From NCBI GenBank assembly GCA_024998685.1, contig JACOEH010000020.1, positions 1 to 64,000 of the forward strand: a DNA stretch of 64,000 nucleotides, in the 5' to 3' direction. Shown here in pieces: positions 34,994-43,530 of the stretch. A program made the position numbers and the translations under genes. The DNA comes from Nitrospira sp. GTDB taxonomy: Bacteria; Nitrospirota; Nitrospiria; Nitrospirales; Nitrospiraceae. Numbering within the stretch: position 1 is the stretch's first letter; every line of letters starts with the position of its first letter. The notes beneath the pieces are model-generated. The model saw only the letters and a program-made list of their open reading frames with translations. It searched no databases and was not told the DNA's origin.

Positions 34994-36910
34994 ATGAACC
35001 GCTCCATCGTGATACTGGCCTTTCTGGGCACCTTGGTTTTAGGTTTCGTCGCCATCGCCCGCACTCCCTCATCGGGTGCCCAATCGCAAGCGCCCTCTGA
35101 TACCGTCCATCCCGAACTGGCCTACTTGAAACAGGCCAATCAATGGCGGCCTCCCTCCGATCCTCAATTACTGTTCCTTTTGATGCAGCAGTTCGCTAAT
35201 ACCGGACGCCATGTCGAAGGCATCGCCTATTTTGAAGAAGTCTTGAATCGCTTTACCTCCGGGCTGACCGGCAACCAAAAGGCTCAGTACCTTGTGGCAA
35301 TCGCCTTCCTTCGCGCCGATCATGCGTACGATGTCTTTCTATTCAAACGATTCGGCTGGGTGCGCGACACGTTGGCTCTGCTGGACGACGCGAAGCGACT
35401 CACCAAGAACGAGATGTTCATCGCGCGATGGATGTCCGGTGTGGTCAGAGCGAAGATTCCTGGTTTTTTTGGCGAACGCGATACCGCGCTGGCCGACTTG
35501 CTCTGGTGTCTAGAACACGTGGACGCCGCCCCGCACCGAAATTGGCTGCGCGAGGTCTACGCCCAATTGGCCACCCTGTATCGTCAACGTGGCGACACCG
35601 GAGAGGCGGAACGGTACCAAACCCTGATCGGCGCCGGCACCGAGAATGATACGCCGGTGTTCACCACTCCATTCGCCGAAGATCCGTCCAATGGCCACAC
35701 GTTCATGTCACGCTCCATACGAGAAGTCATTCCCGGCATACTATATTGCCTGTCCGGCTTCGAATTCACCGAATACTACTTTGTGGTCTCGGCGGATCGG
35801 CAGGAACTGATCGCCATTGATGCCGGAACTCGCCCAGACACCGCCCAGGCAGCATATGAGGCGCTACGAAATCAAGTTCCATCGCTCCCTCCTCTGACAA
35901 CGGTCTTCGTCACGCACGCACACTGGGACCACGTGGGCGGACATCGGTATTTCCTCAGCCTCAATCCAGCTGTGCGCTTCTATGGTCGAAGCAACTATCA
36001 AGAAGAGCTCTCGGATGACGCGTTGGGCAATCCTGCGATGCTGCAACGTTTCTTCGGCGAGAAATTCAGACTCGACGACGTGCTCACCTACAAACCGGAT
36101 GTCCTGATCGACGGTCCACGTGATGTGGCAATCGGCGGGACTCGCTTTCGTCTGATACCGACCAGCGGTGGAGAAACCTCCGATGCTCTCCTCGTGCATA
36201 TGCCGGAGGAGGGCGTACTTTTCGTGGGCGACATTCTGATGCCGTATCTTGGCGCCCCGTTCGTTCCAGAGGGAAGCGTCGACGGTCTCTTGGAGGCTAT
36301 AAACCAGGTCGATCGGCTGAAGCCTGGGCATTTGCTACACGGGCATGAGCCACTGACGCGGCTATTCTCATCCACGGCTATGCTGGATGACTTACGCATT
36401 CAGCTGACGTGGTTGCGAGATGAAGTGTTGCGTGCCATGAAGGCTGGTACGGAACGTGGCGTGATCCAACAAGCCAACTTGATCCCACCCACGCTTGCGA
36501 ACAGTGCGTCGGACGTACACCTCGCCTATCTTGTGATCCGAGAAAACATGATCAATCGTCTGTTCCAGCAGAACAGCGGCTACTGGCAAAACGGCTTGCG
36601 AGGATTGGACATGCTGACGGACGCGGACCATGGCGCAGCGCTGGTGGACTACTTCGGGATCTCCGACTCGCAGCTTGCCGCCGCGGCCGAGCGCATGATG
36701 AAGGACGGCAGGCATGAACTGGCCGCAAACTACCTCCGATGGGCACGGACAAAGTTACCCGACAGTCCTCGATTGAACGAGTCTCGCCGACTGGCTTACC
36801 TCAAGCTCATGGAGAAGTACCAGGAATTCAACCCGTTCAAGTTGATTGTCTACGCCGGCGAGATCAATCAACCTGTCGTGCAAATAAAAGAGACGGCAGG
36901 GCCACGGTAA
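34994..36910 (+). CDS. Alkylsulfatase-like metallo-beta-lactamase hydrolase
   Basis: 638 aa, exported (signal VILAFLGTLVLGFVAIART). After a helical N-terminal part of about 230 residues, the MBL domain has the zinc motif THAHWDHVGGH (near residue 307), later GDILMPYLG and HGHEPL. A C-terminal dimerisation-like helical region (AYLVIRENMINRLFQ, ELAANYLRWARTKLPDSPRL, AYLKLMEKYQEFNPFK) recalls SDS hydrolases (SdsA1 type), but the terminal SCP2 lipid domain is missing. Likely hydrolyses an ester or sulfate ester in the periplasm. AAAGGAG eight bases before ATG 34,994 fixes the start. Confidence 0.8.
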   Translation: MNRSIVILAFLGTLVLGFVAIARTPSSGAQSQAPSDTVHPELAYLKQANQWRPPSDPQLLFLLMQQFANTGRHVEGIAYFEEVLNRFTSGLTGNQKAQYLVAIAFLRADHAYDVFLFKRFGWVRDTLALLDDAKRLTKNEMFIARWMSGVVRAKIPGFFGERDTALADLLWCLEHVDAAPHRNWLREVYAQLATLYRQRGDTGEAERYQTLIGAGTENDTPVFTTPFAEDPSNGHTFMSRSIREVIPGILYCLSGFEFTEYYFVVSADRQELIAIDAGTRPDTAQAAYEALRNQVPSLPPLTTVFVTHAHWDHVGGHRYFLSLNPAVRFYGRSNYQEELSDDALGNPAMLQRFFGEKFRLDDVLTYKPDVLIDGPRDVAIGGTRFRLIPTSGGETSDALLVHMPEEGVLFVGDILMPYLGAPFVPEGSVDGLLEAINQVDRLKPGHLLHGHEPLTRLFSSTAMLDDLRIQLTWLRDEVLRAMKAGTERGVIQQANLIPPTLANSASDVHLAYLVIRENMINRLFQQNSGYWQNGLRGLDMLTDADHGAALVDYFGISDSQLAAAAERMMKDGRHELAANYLRWARTKLPDSPRLNESRRLAYLKLMEKYQEFNPFKLIVYAGEINQPVVQIKETAGPR

Positions 36911-36934
36911 AGGAGCCGTTACACGGTTGACATT

Positions 36935-37153
36935 ATGCATCGCATAGGTATTCAGGCTGGTTCCGACAAAGTGTATTGGGCTCTTTCGACAATCGAGGGA
37001 CTTGCCGCTTGGTGGACGGCGGACACCAGTGGTGTCGCTGCGGTTGGGAAAACCATTGTGTTTCAATTTCGTGATCCCAACGGGAAGATCATAGGTGAAT
37101 TCGAGATGGAAGTGTTAAAGCAAGAGCCCTTCAAGAAATGCGTCTACGCCTAA
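36935..37153 (+). pseudogene. Truncated SRPBCC/AHSA1-domain gene
   Basis: 72 aa: IGIQAGSDKVYWALSTIEGL, AAWWTADTSGVAAVGKTIVF and FRDPNGKIIGEFEM are the first half of an AHSA1-like START-fold protein, normally about 140 residues. The frame stops at 37,151 before the second half, and no other frame continues it. Probably a non-functional remnant. Confidence 0.65.
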
Positions 37154-37197
37154 TCTATGGGATCGGCTAATGAAGCAAGTTGGACTTGGGGACCGAT

Positions 37198-37611
37198 ATG
37201 ATAAATTTCGAAGTGAGGCCCATAGGATGGGTCTCGTCAGATCTGAAAGATCTTGACTCGGCCCCTCGGCAAGCAGACGAAGGCGCACCCGAAGCCTGGT
37301 TGGTCTTCGAACCGGAGATGTCGGAGGGCCTCCAAAGCCTGAAGTCCGGTGATCATGTTTTCGTCCTCACCTGGCTCGATCGGGCTCGCCGGGACATTTT
37401 ACGCGTGCATCCGAGAGGAGATGCCTCTCGACCGCCGGAGGGCGTCTTCAGCACACGCTCCCCTCACCGTCCGAATCCTATCGGCCTGCACCCTGTAGAA
37501 ATCACTGCGATTGAAGGTATGCGATTGCGGGTGCGCCATCTTGAAGCGCTGGATGGAACGCCGGTCATCGACGTCAAACCCATCCTCAACACAGAAGCCG
37601 GCCGACGTTAA
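37198..37611 (+). CDS. trmO: TrmO-like tRNA (t6A37) N6-methyltransferase
   Basis: 137 aa. TsaA/TrmO beta-barrel: RPIGWVSSDLKDLDSAPRQA, LVFEPEMSEGLQSLKSGDHV, FVLTWLDRA, and the SAM-binding FSTRSPHRPNPIGLHPVEI plus LDGTPVIDVKPIL. It adds a methyl group to t6A37 in threonine tRNAs. Shorter than E. coli TrmO, lacking its C-terminal domain. Start at ATG 37,198, where homology begins. A nearby TTG at 37,180 is in frame but unneeded. Confidence 0.88.
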   Translation: MINFEVRPIGWVSSDLKDLDSAPRQADEGAPEAWLVFEPEMSEGLQSLKSGDHVFVLTWLDRARRDILRVHPRGDASRPPEGVFSTRSPHRPNPIGLHPVEITAIEGMRLRVRHLEALDGTPVIDVKPILNTEAGRR

Positions 37612-37696
37612 ACAGTGGTGTCTTGACGGACAATAATGATGAGTGCCGCCTGGATTGATACGCTGCGCTCTGTGTTATCGATGAGGAGTCATTGCC

Positions 37697-38638
37697 ATGA
37701 AGGTATTTGTCGCAGGCAGTACCGGAGCCATCGGAAGAGTCCTTGTGCCGCAACTGGTTGAGAATGGACATGAGGTGATCGCGCTTGTCCGAAACGATCG
37801 GAAGGCCGAGTCTCTCCTGGCCGTAGGTGCCAAGGTTGCCGTGGCCGACGCGCTCAACAAGGAGGAGTTGACGTCAGCCATCAGGAAGGCCGAGCCGGAA
37901 GTAATCATTCATCAGCTGACGGCCCTCGCCCACGCCGGCAACCTCAAGAAGCTTGACGATGAGTTTGTGTTGACCAACCGATTCCGTACCGAGGTCACGG
38001 ACACCCTGCTCGCGGCAGCACGTCTGGTAGGAGCACGCCGGTTTATTGCGCAGAGCTTCTGCGGGTGGCCGTTCGCGCGTGAGGGTGGGCCGGTGAAAGC
38101 TGAGGAAGCCCCGCTCGATCCGAACCCGCCCATGAGGTTCGCTAAGATCTTGGCGGCAATCCGATACCTGGAAGATACAGTCCAAAAGACCGTGGACCTC
38201 CAAGCGCTCGCCTTGCGCTACGGACCCTTCTACGGACCCGGCACCGGGATTGCGAAGGATGGACCGGTTATCAAACTCGTCCGAAAACGAATGCTGCCGA
38301 TCGTCGGCGACGGGGCCGGTATCTGGTCATTCATCCACATTCACGATGCGGCTCGCGCGACGGTCGCCGCTATTTCGAGCGGGAATCCAGGAATCTACAA
38401 CATTGTCGACGATGAACCGGCTTCCGTCACAACCTGGCTTCCGGCGCTCGCCGACGCCGTGGGTTCGAAGCCGCCCTATCGAGTGCCGGTGTGGCTCGGC
38501 AAGCTGGCGATCGGTGAGGGCGGCGTATCGATGATGACCCAGATCCGTGGCGGATCGAACGCCAAGGCGAAGCGTGAGTTTGGATGGGAGCCAACGTATC
38601 AGACTTGGCGGCGGGGTTTCGTCGAAGGGCTTGGTTAG
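37697..38638 (+). CDS. NAD(P)-binding epimerase/dehydratase-like protein (extended SDR)
   Basis: 313 aa. Rossmann start MKVFVAGSTGAIGRVLVPQL (GxxGxxG), the nucleotide-proximal LVRNDRKAESL, AEPEVIIHQLTALAH, SFCGWPFARE and YGPFYGPGTG, and a substrate domain with GIWSFIHIHDAARATVAAIS. Extended SDR acting on a sugar, sterol or other carbonyl/hydroxyl compound; the substrate is unknown. GAGGAG before ATG 37,697. Confidence 0.85.
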   Translation: MKVFVAGSTGAIGRVLVPQLVENGHEVIALVRNDRKAESLLAVGAKVAVADALNKEELTSAIRKAEPEVIIHQLTALAHAGNLKKLDDEFVLTNRFRTEVTDTLLAAARLVGARRFIAQSFCGWPFAREGGPVKAEEAPLDPNPPMRFAKILAAIRYLEDTVQKTVDLQALALRYGPFYGPGTGIAKDGPVIKLVRKRMLPIVGDGAGIWSFIHIHDAARATVAAISSGNPGIYNIVDDEPASVTTWLPALADAVGSKPPYRVPVWLGKLAIGEGGVSMMTQIRGGSNAKAKREFGWEPTYQTWRRGFVEGLG

Positions 38639-38722
38639 CATCTTTCGCCACCCGAATGGACATATCAAATCGACGGTTCCTAAACCGGAAGTCAGACACA
38701 TTGGCATAAAAACGGTGATCTT

Positions 38723-39145
38723 ATGAACACCAAGATTCGAGGAGATCGAAGAATACAACATATCGGGTGGCCGACCGGCATCGTCGGTGGGCTGCTCCTC
38801 GTCAGTTTCGGATTGGAATTGCTCGCGCGTCAAGTGTTCGGGCAGACGGATGTGGCCACTCTGCTCTGGGCGCTCTATGTGGGGTTCTGGACATTTGTCC
38901 TGGGCACGACCGGCTTTCTGCTTCTCGCAACACAGTGGGTGATCGAGTGGCGACATCTTCGGGCGGGCCCAGCCGCCATGAATCAATTATTCTCCGTTGA
39001 ATCGAAGAGCAGCCGTTTCGAGAAACCTGAGTTGGAAGCTGTTTTCCCTATACGCCAGCAGAGTATGACTTCAGTTATTCATGGCCGATCTTCATTGGAG
39101 GGCCATGATCGAAACGAGGTCGGTGATCGAACCAAGGTCGCGTGA
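38723..39145 (+). CDS. Small membrane protein with two TM helices (copy 1)
   Basis: 140 aa. Two hydrophobic helices: IVGGLLLVSFGLELLARQVF and LWALYVGFWTFVLGTTGFLL, then a hydrophilic tail without known domain. Unknown function. A partly deleted copy of the same gene lies at 40,178-40,420, and its downstream lipoprotein neighbour is also duplicated. Confidence 0.6.
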   Translation: MNTKIRGDRRIQHIGWPTGIVGGLLLVSFGLELLARQVFGQTDVATLLWALYVGFWTFVLGTTGFLLLATQWVIEWRHLRAGPAAMNQLFSVESKSSRFEKPELEAVFPIRQQSMTSVIHGRSSLEGHDRNEVGDRTKVA

Positions 39146-39252
39146 ATGGATAGACGGATCGGTGAGACACACAGCGGTCACCTTGTCCATCACATGACAA
39201 ATTCAGCATCGGATTTCTGGACATGCCCGTGATGAAATGACGGAGGTGTACC

Positions 39253-39594
39253 ATGAAGACTGTGAATGTGCTGTTCTCCGTTGTCTTGGCCGCTGTTGTG
39301 CCGCTAGTTTCCGGCTGCTCCATGACCATGGAACAACGCTGGGAGGCGGAACAACGTTGGGAGGCATTTGACGAGCGGATGCGGCAAGAGATCGGTGTGA
39401 AGACTGAAGATTACTATGTGCGCGAATGGGGAAAACCGGCGAAGACACGACAGACCACCGATGGCGGGGAGATCGCGACATGGGAATTTCGTGATTACGA
39501 CGACACCCAGGGTTGGAATCAGGACCTCACGTTCGGCCCTAACGGGGTCTTGACGAAATTTCAACGGAACCACTGGCCGAAAGAACAGGGATGA
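39253..39594 (+). CDS. Small lipoprotein (copy 1)
   Basis: 113 aa. Signal with lipobox PLVSGC near residue 22; short mature part: MEQRWEAEQRWEAFDERMRQ, VKTEDYYVREWGKPAKTRQ, ending FQRNHWPKEQG. An 18-base tandem repeat makes EQRWEA twice. GGAGG precedes ATG 39,253. Unknown function; envelope-located. A second, stop-interrupted copy is at 42,884. Confidence 0.8.
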   Translation: MKTVNVLFSVVLAAVVPLVSGCSMTMEQRWEAEQRWEAFDERMRQEIGVKTEDYYVREWGKPAKTRQTTDGGEIATWEFRDYDDTQGWNQDLTFGPNGVLTKFQRNHWPKEQG

Positions 39595-39601
39595 CCGGCT
39601 C

Positions 39602-40177
39602 TTAGCGTGAGGGAGGACTTTGAAGGTGATGCACGAATTCCTGTAGCTCGCGGCTGTTCAAATCGGATATGGCCCAATAGGTCATGCCGGACTGGGTCCA
39701 ACAAACCAGATGGTAGCCCTGGTGAGCCAGCGACCTTGTCTCTACCGCGACGGCGGACGGCCAGAGAAAGACATTGATGACATGCTCCCGCCGTTTATAC
39801 ACCAGTCCGGCGACTGCCCGACCGCTCACATAATCGAGTCTACCTCCGACCAGAGGGAACCCCTGTTCAGTCAGATCAGCAACGGAGGGGGCGAAATCCA
39901 GCTTGCCGGTGAACCAAGGCTTGACCACATGTCGGTCGGAAGACGGGATGTCTACCAGATGGCTGACCATCGACGAACGTACGTGGCTGGCAGTGACTTC
40001 TTGAATCAACTGGTCATCCGTCGTTTCAGTCGGTAAGAAAGGCGCCACGCGCCAGGTGAGGACACTCACAAGCGCGAGGGAGGCCGCGACAGCAGCCCAG
40101 CGCCATTGCGGTAAGCCCATGAGCGATTTCCGGGTGGGTGCCGGCTTGAAGGATGATCGAATTCGGTTCCGTAGCGC
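39602..40177 (-). pseudogene. Truncated membrane anti-sigma-factor-like gene
   Basis: The C-terminal part of a zinc-finger-type anti-sigma factor is readable: WRWAAVAASLALVSVLTWRV (TM helix), then the periplasmic SSDRHVVKPWFTGKLDFAPS, VADLTEQGFPLVGGRLDYVS, GLVYKRREHVINVFLWP and SDLNSRELQEFVHHL. The N-terminal cytoplasmic sigma-binding domain is missing: at about 40,175 homology ends and sequence on the other strand begins that belongs to a different gene. No sigma-factor gene adjoins. An ATG at 40,121 could start a shortened product. Confidence 0.7.
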
Positions 40178-40420
40178 CGGCTGCTCCTCATCAGTCTTGG
40201 ATTGGAGTTGCTTGCGTATCAAGTGTTCGGACAAACCGACGCAGGCACTCTGCTCTGGGCGCTCTACTTGGGTTTCTGGGGCTTTGTTCTGGGCACGATC
40301 GATTTCCTGCTTCTCGTCGTACGCTGGCTGTTGGCCTGACGGCGAGTTCGAGCGGATCAGATGATCATGCACCGAGAGGCCTCTACTGAGTCGAACAGCT
40401 GCCGCACCGAGAAGCCCTTT
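40178..40420 (+). pseudogene. Remnant of the two-TM membrane protein (copy 2)
   Basis: RLLLISLGLELLAYQVFGQT and LWALYLGFWGFVLGTIDFLL match copy 1 at 38,723-39,145, then TGA at 40,337. DNA likeness goes on past it (EKP end of ESNSCRTEKP against ESKSSRFEKP). The 5' end is missing at the junction with the truncated anti-sigma gene. The remaining 40,420-40,657 holds no gene. Confidence 0.75.
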
Positions 40421-40657
40421 CCGGCGGGTCCTTCAGATACGCTTCACCAAGGTGGGCTCCTGTCGGTCTTGATCGATCGACATGGGATCGCCATAATGCT
40501 GGACGAGGCCAGTGCTCAAACCGGAGTCACACGAACAGATGATCACTCAATGCACAACGCAAAATCGGTGAAAGGTTCGAAGAATTGTGCCGCGCTTGCC
40601 GAAACGCCTCGTCACCTCATCTGAAACAATGGAACCTGACAACAAGGGAGCAGTTCT

Positions 40658-41416
40658 ATGACGAGCAACATACTGATGAAGAAATTGGCCGGTAAGGTCG
40701 CCCTGGTCACCGGCGGTTCCCGCAGCATCGGTGCCGCTATTACTAAACGACTAGCCGCCGATGGCGCCGCCGTGGCGCTGACCTATAACGCATCGCCCGG
40801 CAAGGCCGAGGAAGTTGTGCGCGCCATTGAGGAAACAGGCGGTAAAGCATTGGCGATCCGTGCCGATGCGGGTGACGCAATCGCCGTGAAAGGCGCCGTG
40901 GCTGAAACGGTCAAGGCTTTCGGCCGGCTGGACATTTTGGTTAACAACGCCGGCGCGATGATCATCAAGCCATTGGAAGCCATCTCGCTCGACGACTTCG
41001 ATCGCATGATTGAGATTAACGTGAAGGGGCTGTTCGTCACAACGCAGGCGGCGGCACGGCACATGGGCGAGGGCGGCCGCATCATCAATATCGGGAGCAT
41101 CAACAGCGACTATGTACCGTACAGCGGTGGTGTGCTCTACGTGCTGACCAAGGCCGCCGTTGCAGGGATGACAAAGGCCCTTGCACGCGATCTCGGCCCA
41201 CGCGGCATCACAATCAACAACGTACAGCCTGGCCCCACTGATACCGACATGAACCCGGCCTCGGGAGAATTCGCGAAGTCTACGCGGGAATACACGGCGC
41301 TCAAACGCTATGCCCATGTCGAGGAGATTGCAGACTTTGTAGCCTATCTGGCCGGCCCGAGCGCGAGCTTCATCACCGGCACAGGGTTGCATATCGACGG
41401 AGGTTATGCCGCCTGA
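40658..41416 (+). CDS. Short-chain dehydrogenase/reductase
   Basis: 252 aa. Classical SDR: KVALVTGGSRSIGAAITKRL (NADP-type TGxxxxIG), DILVNNAGAMIIK, catalytic GSINSDYVPYSGGVLYVLTK (Ser ... Tyr-x-x-x-Lys, Y of LYVLTK), VQPGPTDTDMNPASGE and SFITGTGLHIDGGY. Likely a 3-oxoacyl reductase-like or sugar/aromatic alcohol dehydrogenase. GGGAG precedes ATG 40,658. It sits between the two copies of a duplicated pair of small genes, probably a later arrival. Confidence 0.94.
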   Translation: MTSNILMKKLAGKVALVTGGSRSIGAAITKRLAADGAAVALTYNASPGKAEEVVRAIEETGGKALAIRADAGDAIAVKGAVAETVKAFGRLDILVNNAGAMIIKPLEAISLDDFDRMIEINVKGLFVTTQAAARHMGEGGRIINIGSINSDYVPYSGGVLYVLTKAAVAGMTKALARDLGPRGITINNVQPGPTDTDMNPASGEFAKSTREYTALKRYAHVEEIADFVAYLAGPSASFITGTGLHIDGGYAA

Positions 41417-41490
41417 CCTCTCTTTGGCACTCGTATCGATGAATCGACAAGGCAAGCCGTGCAGACAAGGCGAACCGGGAGGTTATGCTG

Positions 41491-42414
41491 ATGAAAGCGA
41501 TTCGATTACATAGGAGCGGGGGGCCGGAGTCACTGGTCTGTGAAGAGGCGCAGACACCCAAGCCAAATGACGGTCAGCTGCTCATTCAAGTCCATGCCGC
41601 AGCCGTCACGCCGACGGAGTTTGCCTGGTATCCCACATTCCATACGCCTGAAGGCAACGCGAGACCGTTTCCCATCGTTCTGGGCCATGAATTCTCCGGT
41701 GTGGTTGCAGCGATTGGGGGCTCGAACAAGGATGTGCAGATGGGAGATTCGGTCTATGGGTTAAACGACTGGTTCATGGATGGGGCACAGGCGGAATATT
41801 GCTTGGTTGCAGCCGCCTCGGTTGTGCCGAAACCCACGACAGTCGATTATGCGCAGGCGGCGATCGTTCCGATCTCGGCCTTGACCGCTTGGCAGGCGCT
41901 GGTGGAACGCGCGCAGCTTTCGAAAGGGCAACGCATATTGATCCATGGTGGAGCCGGCAGTGTCGGAAGTTTCGCAGTGCAACTAGCCCGATATAAGAAA
42001 GCCCATGTGATCGCCACTGCCTCTGCCGCAAACATGGATTTCATGAAAGGACTCGGGGCCGATGAGGTAATCGATTACCGGACGACGCCCTTTGAGACGG
42101 TGGTCCGCGACGTGGATGTGGTGCTGGACACGGTCGGTGGAGAAACGCGGAACCGCTCATGGGGAGTCCTCCGAAAGGGTGGGCGATTGGTGACTATCGC
42201 GGCAGACGCTGAAGGGATGAAAGAGCAGCGGGTGCGCGATGCGTTCTTCATCGTCGAACCGAATAGGGGGCAGTTGATTGAGATCGGGCGCCTGATCGAC
42301 AGCGGCGTGATCCGCCCGATCGTGGGAGCCGTCTTCTCCATGGATGAAGTCCGGAGAGCTTATGCAGAGAAACCGACACGGGGTAAGAACGTGCTGCGGA
42401 TATCCGAAGGGTGA
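41491..42414 (+). CDS. Zinc-less quinone reductase-like NADP oxidoreductase (MDR)
   Basis: 307 aa. GroES-like start KAIRLHRSGGPESLVCEEAQ, FPIVLGHEFSGVVAAIGGSN, then a Rossmann domain RILIHGGAGSVGSFAVQLAR (GGxGxVG), EVIDYRTTPFE, DVVLDTVGG. No structural or catalytic zinc cysteines, so a quinone/enal reductase type. GGGAGG lies eight bases before ATG 41,491. Follows the SDR by 75 bases and could be co-transcribed. Confidence 0.92.
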   Translation: MKAIRLHRSGGPESLVCEEAQTPKPNDGQLLIQVHAAAVTPTEFAWYPTFHTPEGNARPFPIVLGHEFSGVVAAIGGSNKDVQMGDSVYGLNDWFMDGAQAEYCLVAAASVVPKPTTVDYAQAAIVPISALTAWQALVERAQLSKGQRILIHGGAGSVGSFAVQLARYKKAHVIATASAANMDFMKGLGADEVIDYRTTPFETVVRDVDVVLDTVGGETRNRSWGVLRKGGRLVTIAADAEGMKEQRVRDAFFIVEPNRGQLIEIGRLIDSGVIRPIVGAVFSMDEVRRAYAEKPTRGKNVLRISEG

Positions 42415-42449
42415 CCGGCATGGAACATAGCAATGAAAGGACATCGTGT

Positions 42450-42851
42450 ATGGCGAACCGGATCATACAAAAGGCGGCGCTGGCAGGTGTCATGATGCTG
42501 ATATCGGGGATATCGGCGTCGGCGGCCGACAAAGGATCGATTCTCATGAAGCAACGGTTGGCTGACGTGGCGGGCAAAGAAGTCACGGTTCTCACCGTGG
42601 ACTATGCGCCAGGCGCTGTATCTGAAGCGCACGTCCATCCAGGGTCGGTTGTCGCCTATGTCTTGGAAGGGGCGGTGGTCTCTCAATTGGAAGGCGGCCG
42701 GCCGGTGACCTATACACAAGGCCAAAGTTGGTATGAGTCTCCCAAGACTCCGCATGTCCTGTCCAAGAATGCGAGCCGGACCGAACCGGCCAAACTCCTG
42801 GTATTCCTGCTGTCGCAAGAAGGCGAGGCGATTAAGGCTCCGATACGATGA
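42450..42851 (+). CDS. Exported cupin-domain protein
   Basis: 133 aa. Signal peptide (AGVMMLISGISASAAD) then a cupin: AGKEVTVLTVDYAPGAVSEA followed by HVHPGSVVAYVLEGAVVSQL and SWYESPKTPHVLSKNASRTE. The metal ligands His-His-(Glu)-His are visible (HVHPG, PH). Periplasmic; other members bind metal or small ligands. A start at 42,450 keeps the signal peptide intact. Confidence 0.85.
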   Translation: MANRIIQKAALAGVMMLISGISASAADKGSILMKQRLADVAGKEVTVLTVDYAPGAVSEAHVHPGSVVAYVLEGAVVSQLEGGRPVTYTQGQSWYESPKTPHVLSKNASRTEPAKLLVFLLSQEGEAIKAPIR

Positions 42852-42883
42852 GGTCCGACATCATGAAATAATGGAGTTCTACC

Positions 42884-43204
42884 ATGAAGACTGTGGATTT
42901 CCTGATCTCCATTATCATGGTTGCCGTCATACTACTCGTTTCCGGCTGCTTCATGACCTTGGAACAACGCTGAGAAGCGTTTGACACGAAGATGCGGCAG
43001 GAAGTCGGCGTGAAGACGAAAGAGTATTATGTGTGCGAATGGGGGCACCCGGCGAAGCGAGCGAAAGCCGGAGATGGTGGAGAAATTTTACGGTGGGAGT
43101 CCCGGGCCTACGGTGGCGCCCAAGATTGGAATAAGGCCCTCATGCTCGGCCCTGACGGGGTCTTAAAGGAATTTCAACGGGACTACTGGCCAAAAGAGCA
43201 ATGA
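42884..43204 (+). pseudogene. Small lipoprotein (copy 2) broken by a TGA
   Basis: The same lipoprotein as 39,253-39,594 (MKTVDFLISIIMVAVILLVS, VKTKEYYVCEWGHPAK, FQRDYWPKEQ), but codon 30 is TGA (42,971-42,973) where copy 1 has TGG (EQRWEA). The rest of the frame is open to 43,204 and keeps its ribosome site. Only one EQR unit is present, against two in copy 1. Confidence 0.88.
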
Positions 43205-43530
43205 TACCGTGAAGGAACAAACGGGATAGAATTGCAGCACCATTGTTCTCCAGACATTAGAGTTTGTTTCTACGAAGGAGGTTTGAGCGCAGCGCGTGCT
43301 GATATTTCGTCAGTTGACGAATGGACGACAGATTAACTTCGTCACCTCGCATATCCTCCTTCCATACTTCACGGACACGTCATTTAAATCTCATTGTATA
43401 TCATACAGTTGTGAGAGCCGTCTTTACCTCAAACTTGATTGGAACAGTCATTGCTGTTCCCTCAAACTGACATGTGGTAGGAAGGGTCTCTACATGATTC
43501 TTGGGCCAAGTACCTTGGAGGGTCGTTCTC
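43205..43530. other. Intergenic region upstream of the efflux operon
   Basis: About 325 bases with the efflux promoter presumably in the AT-rich stretch around 43,370-43,410. A GGAGG near 43,277 has no gene after it. No operator or regulator gene is evident. Confidence 0.4.
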
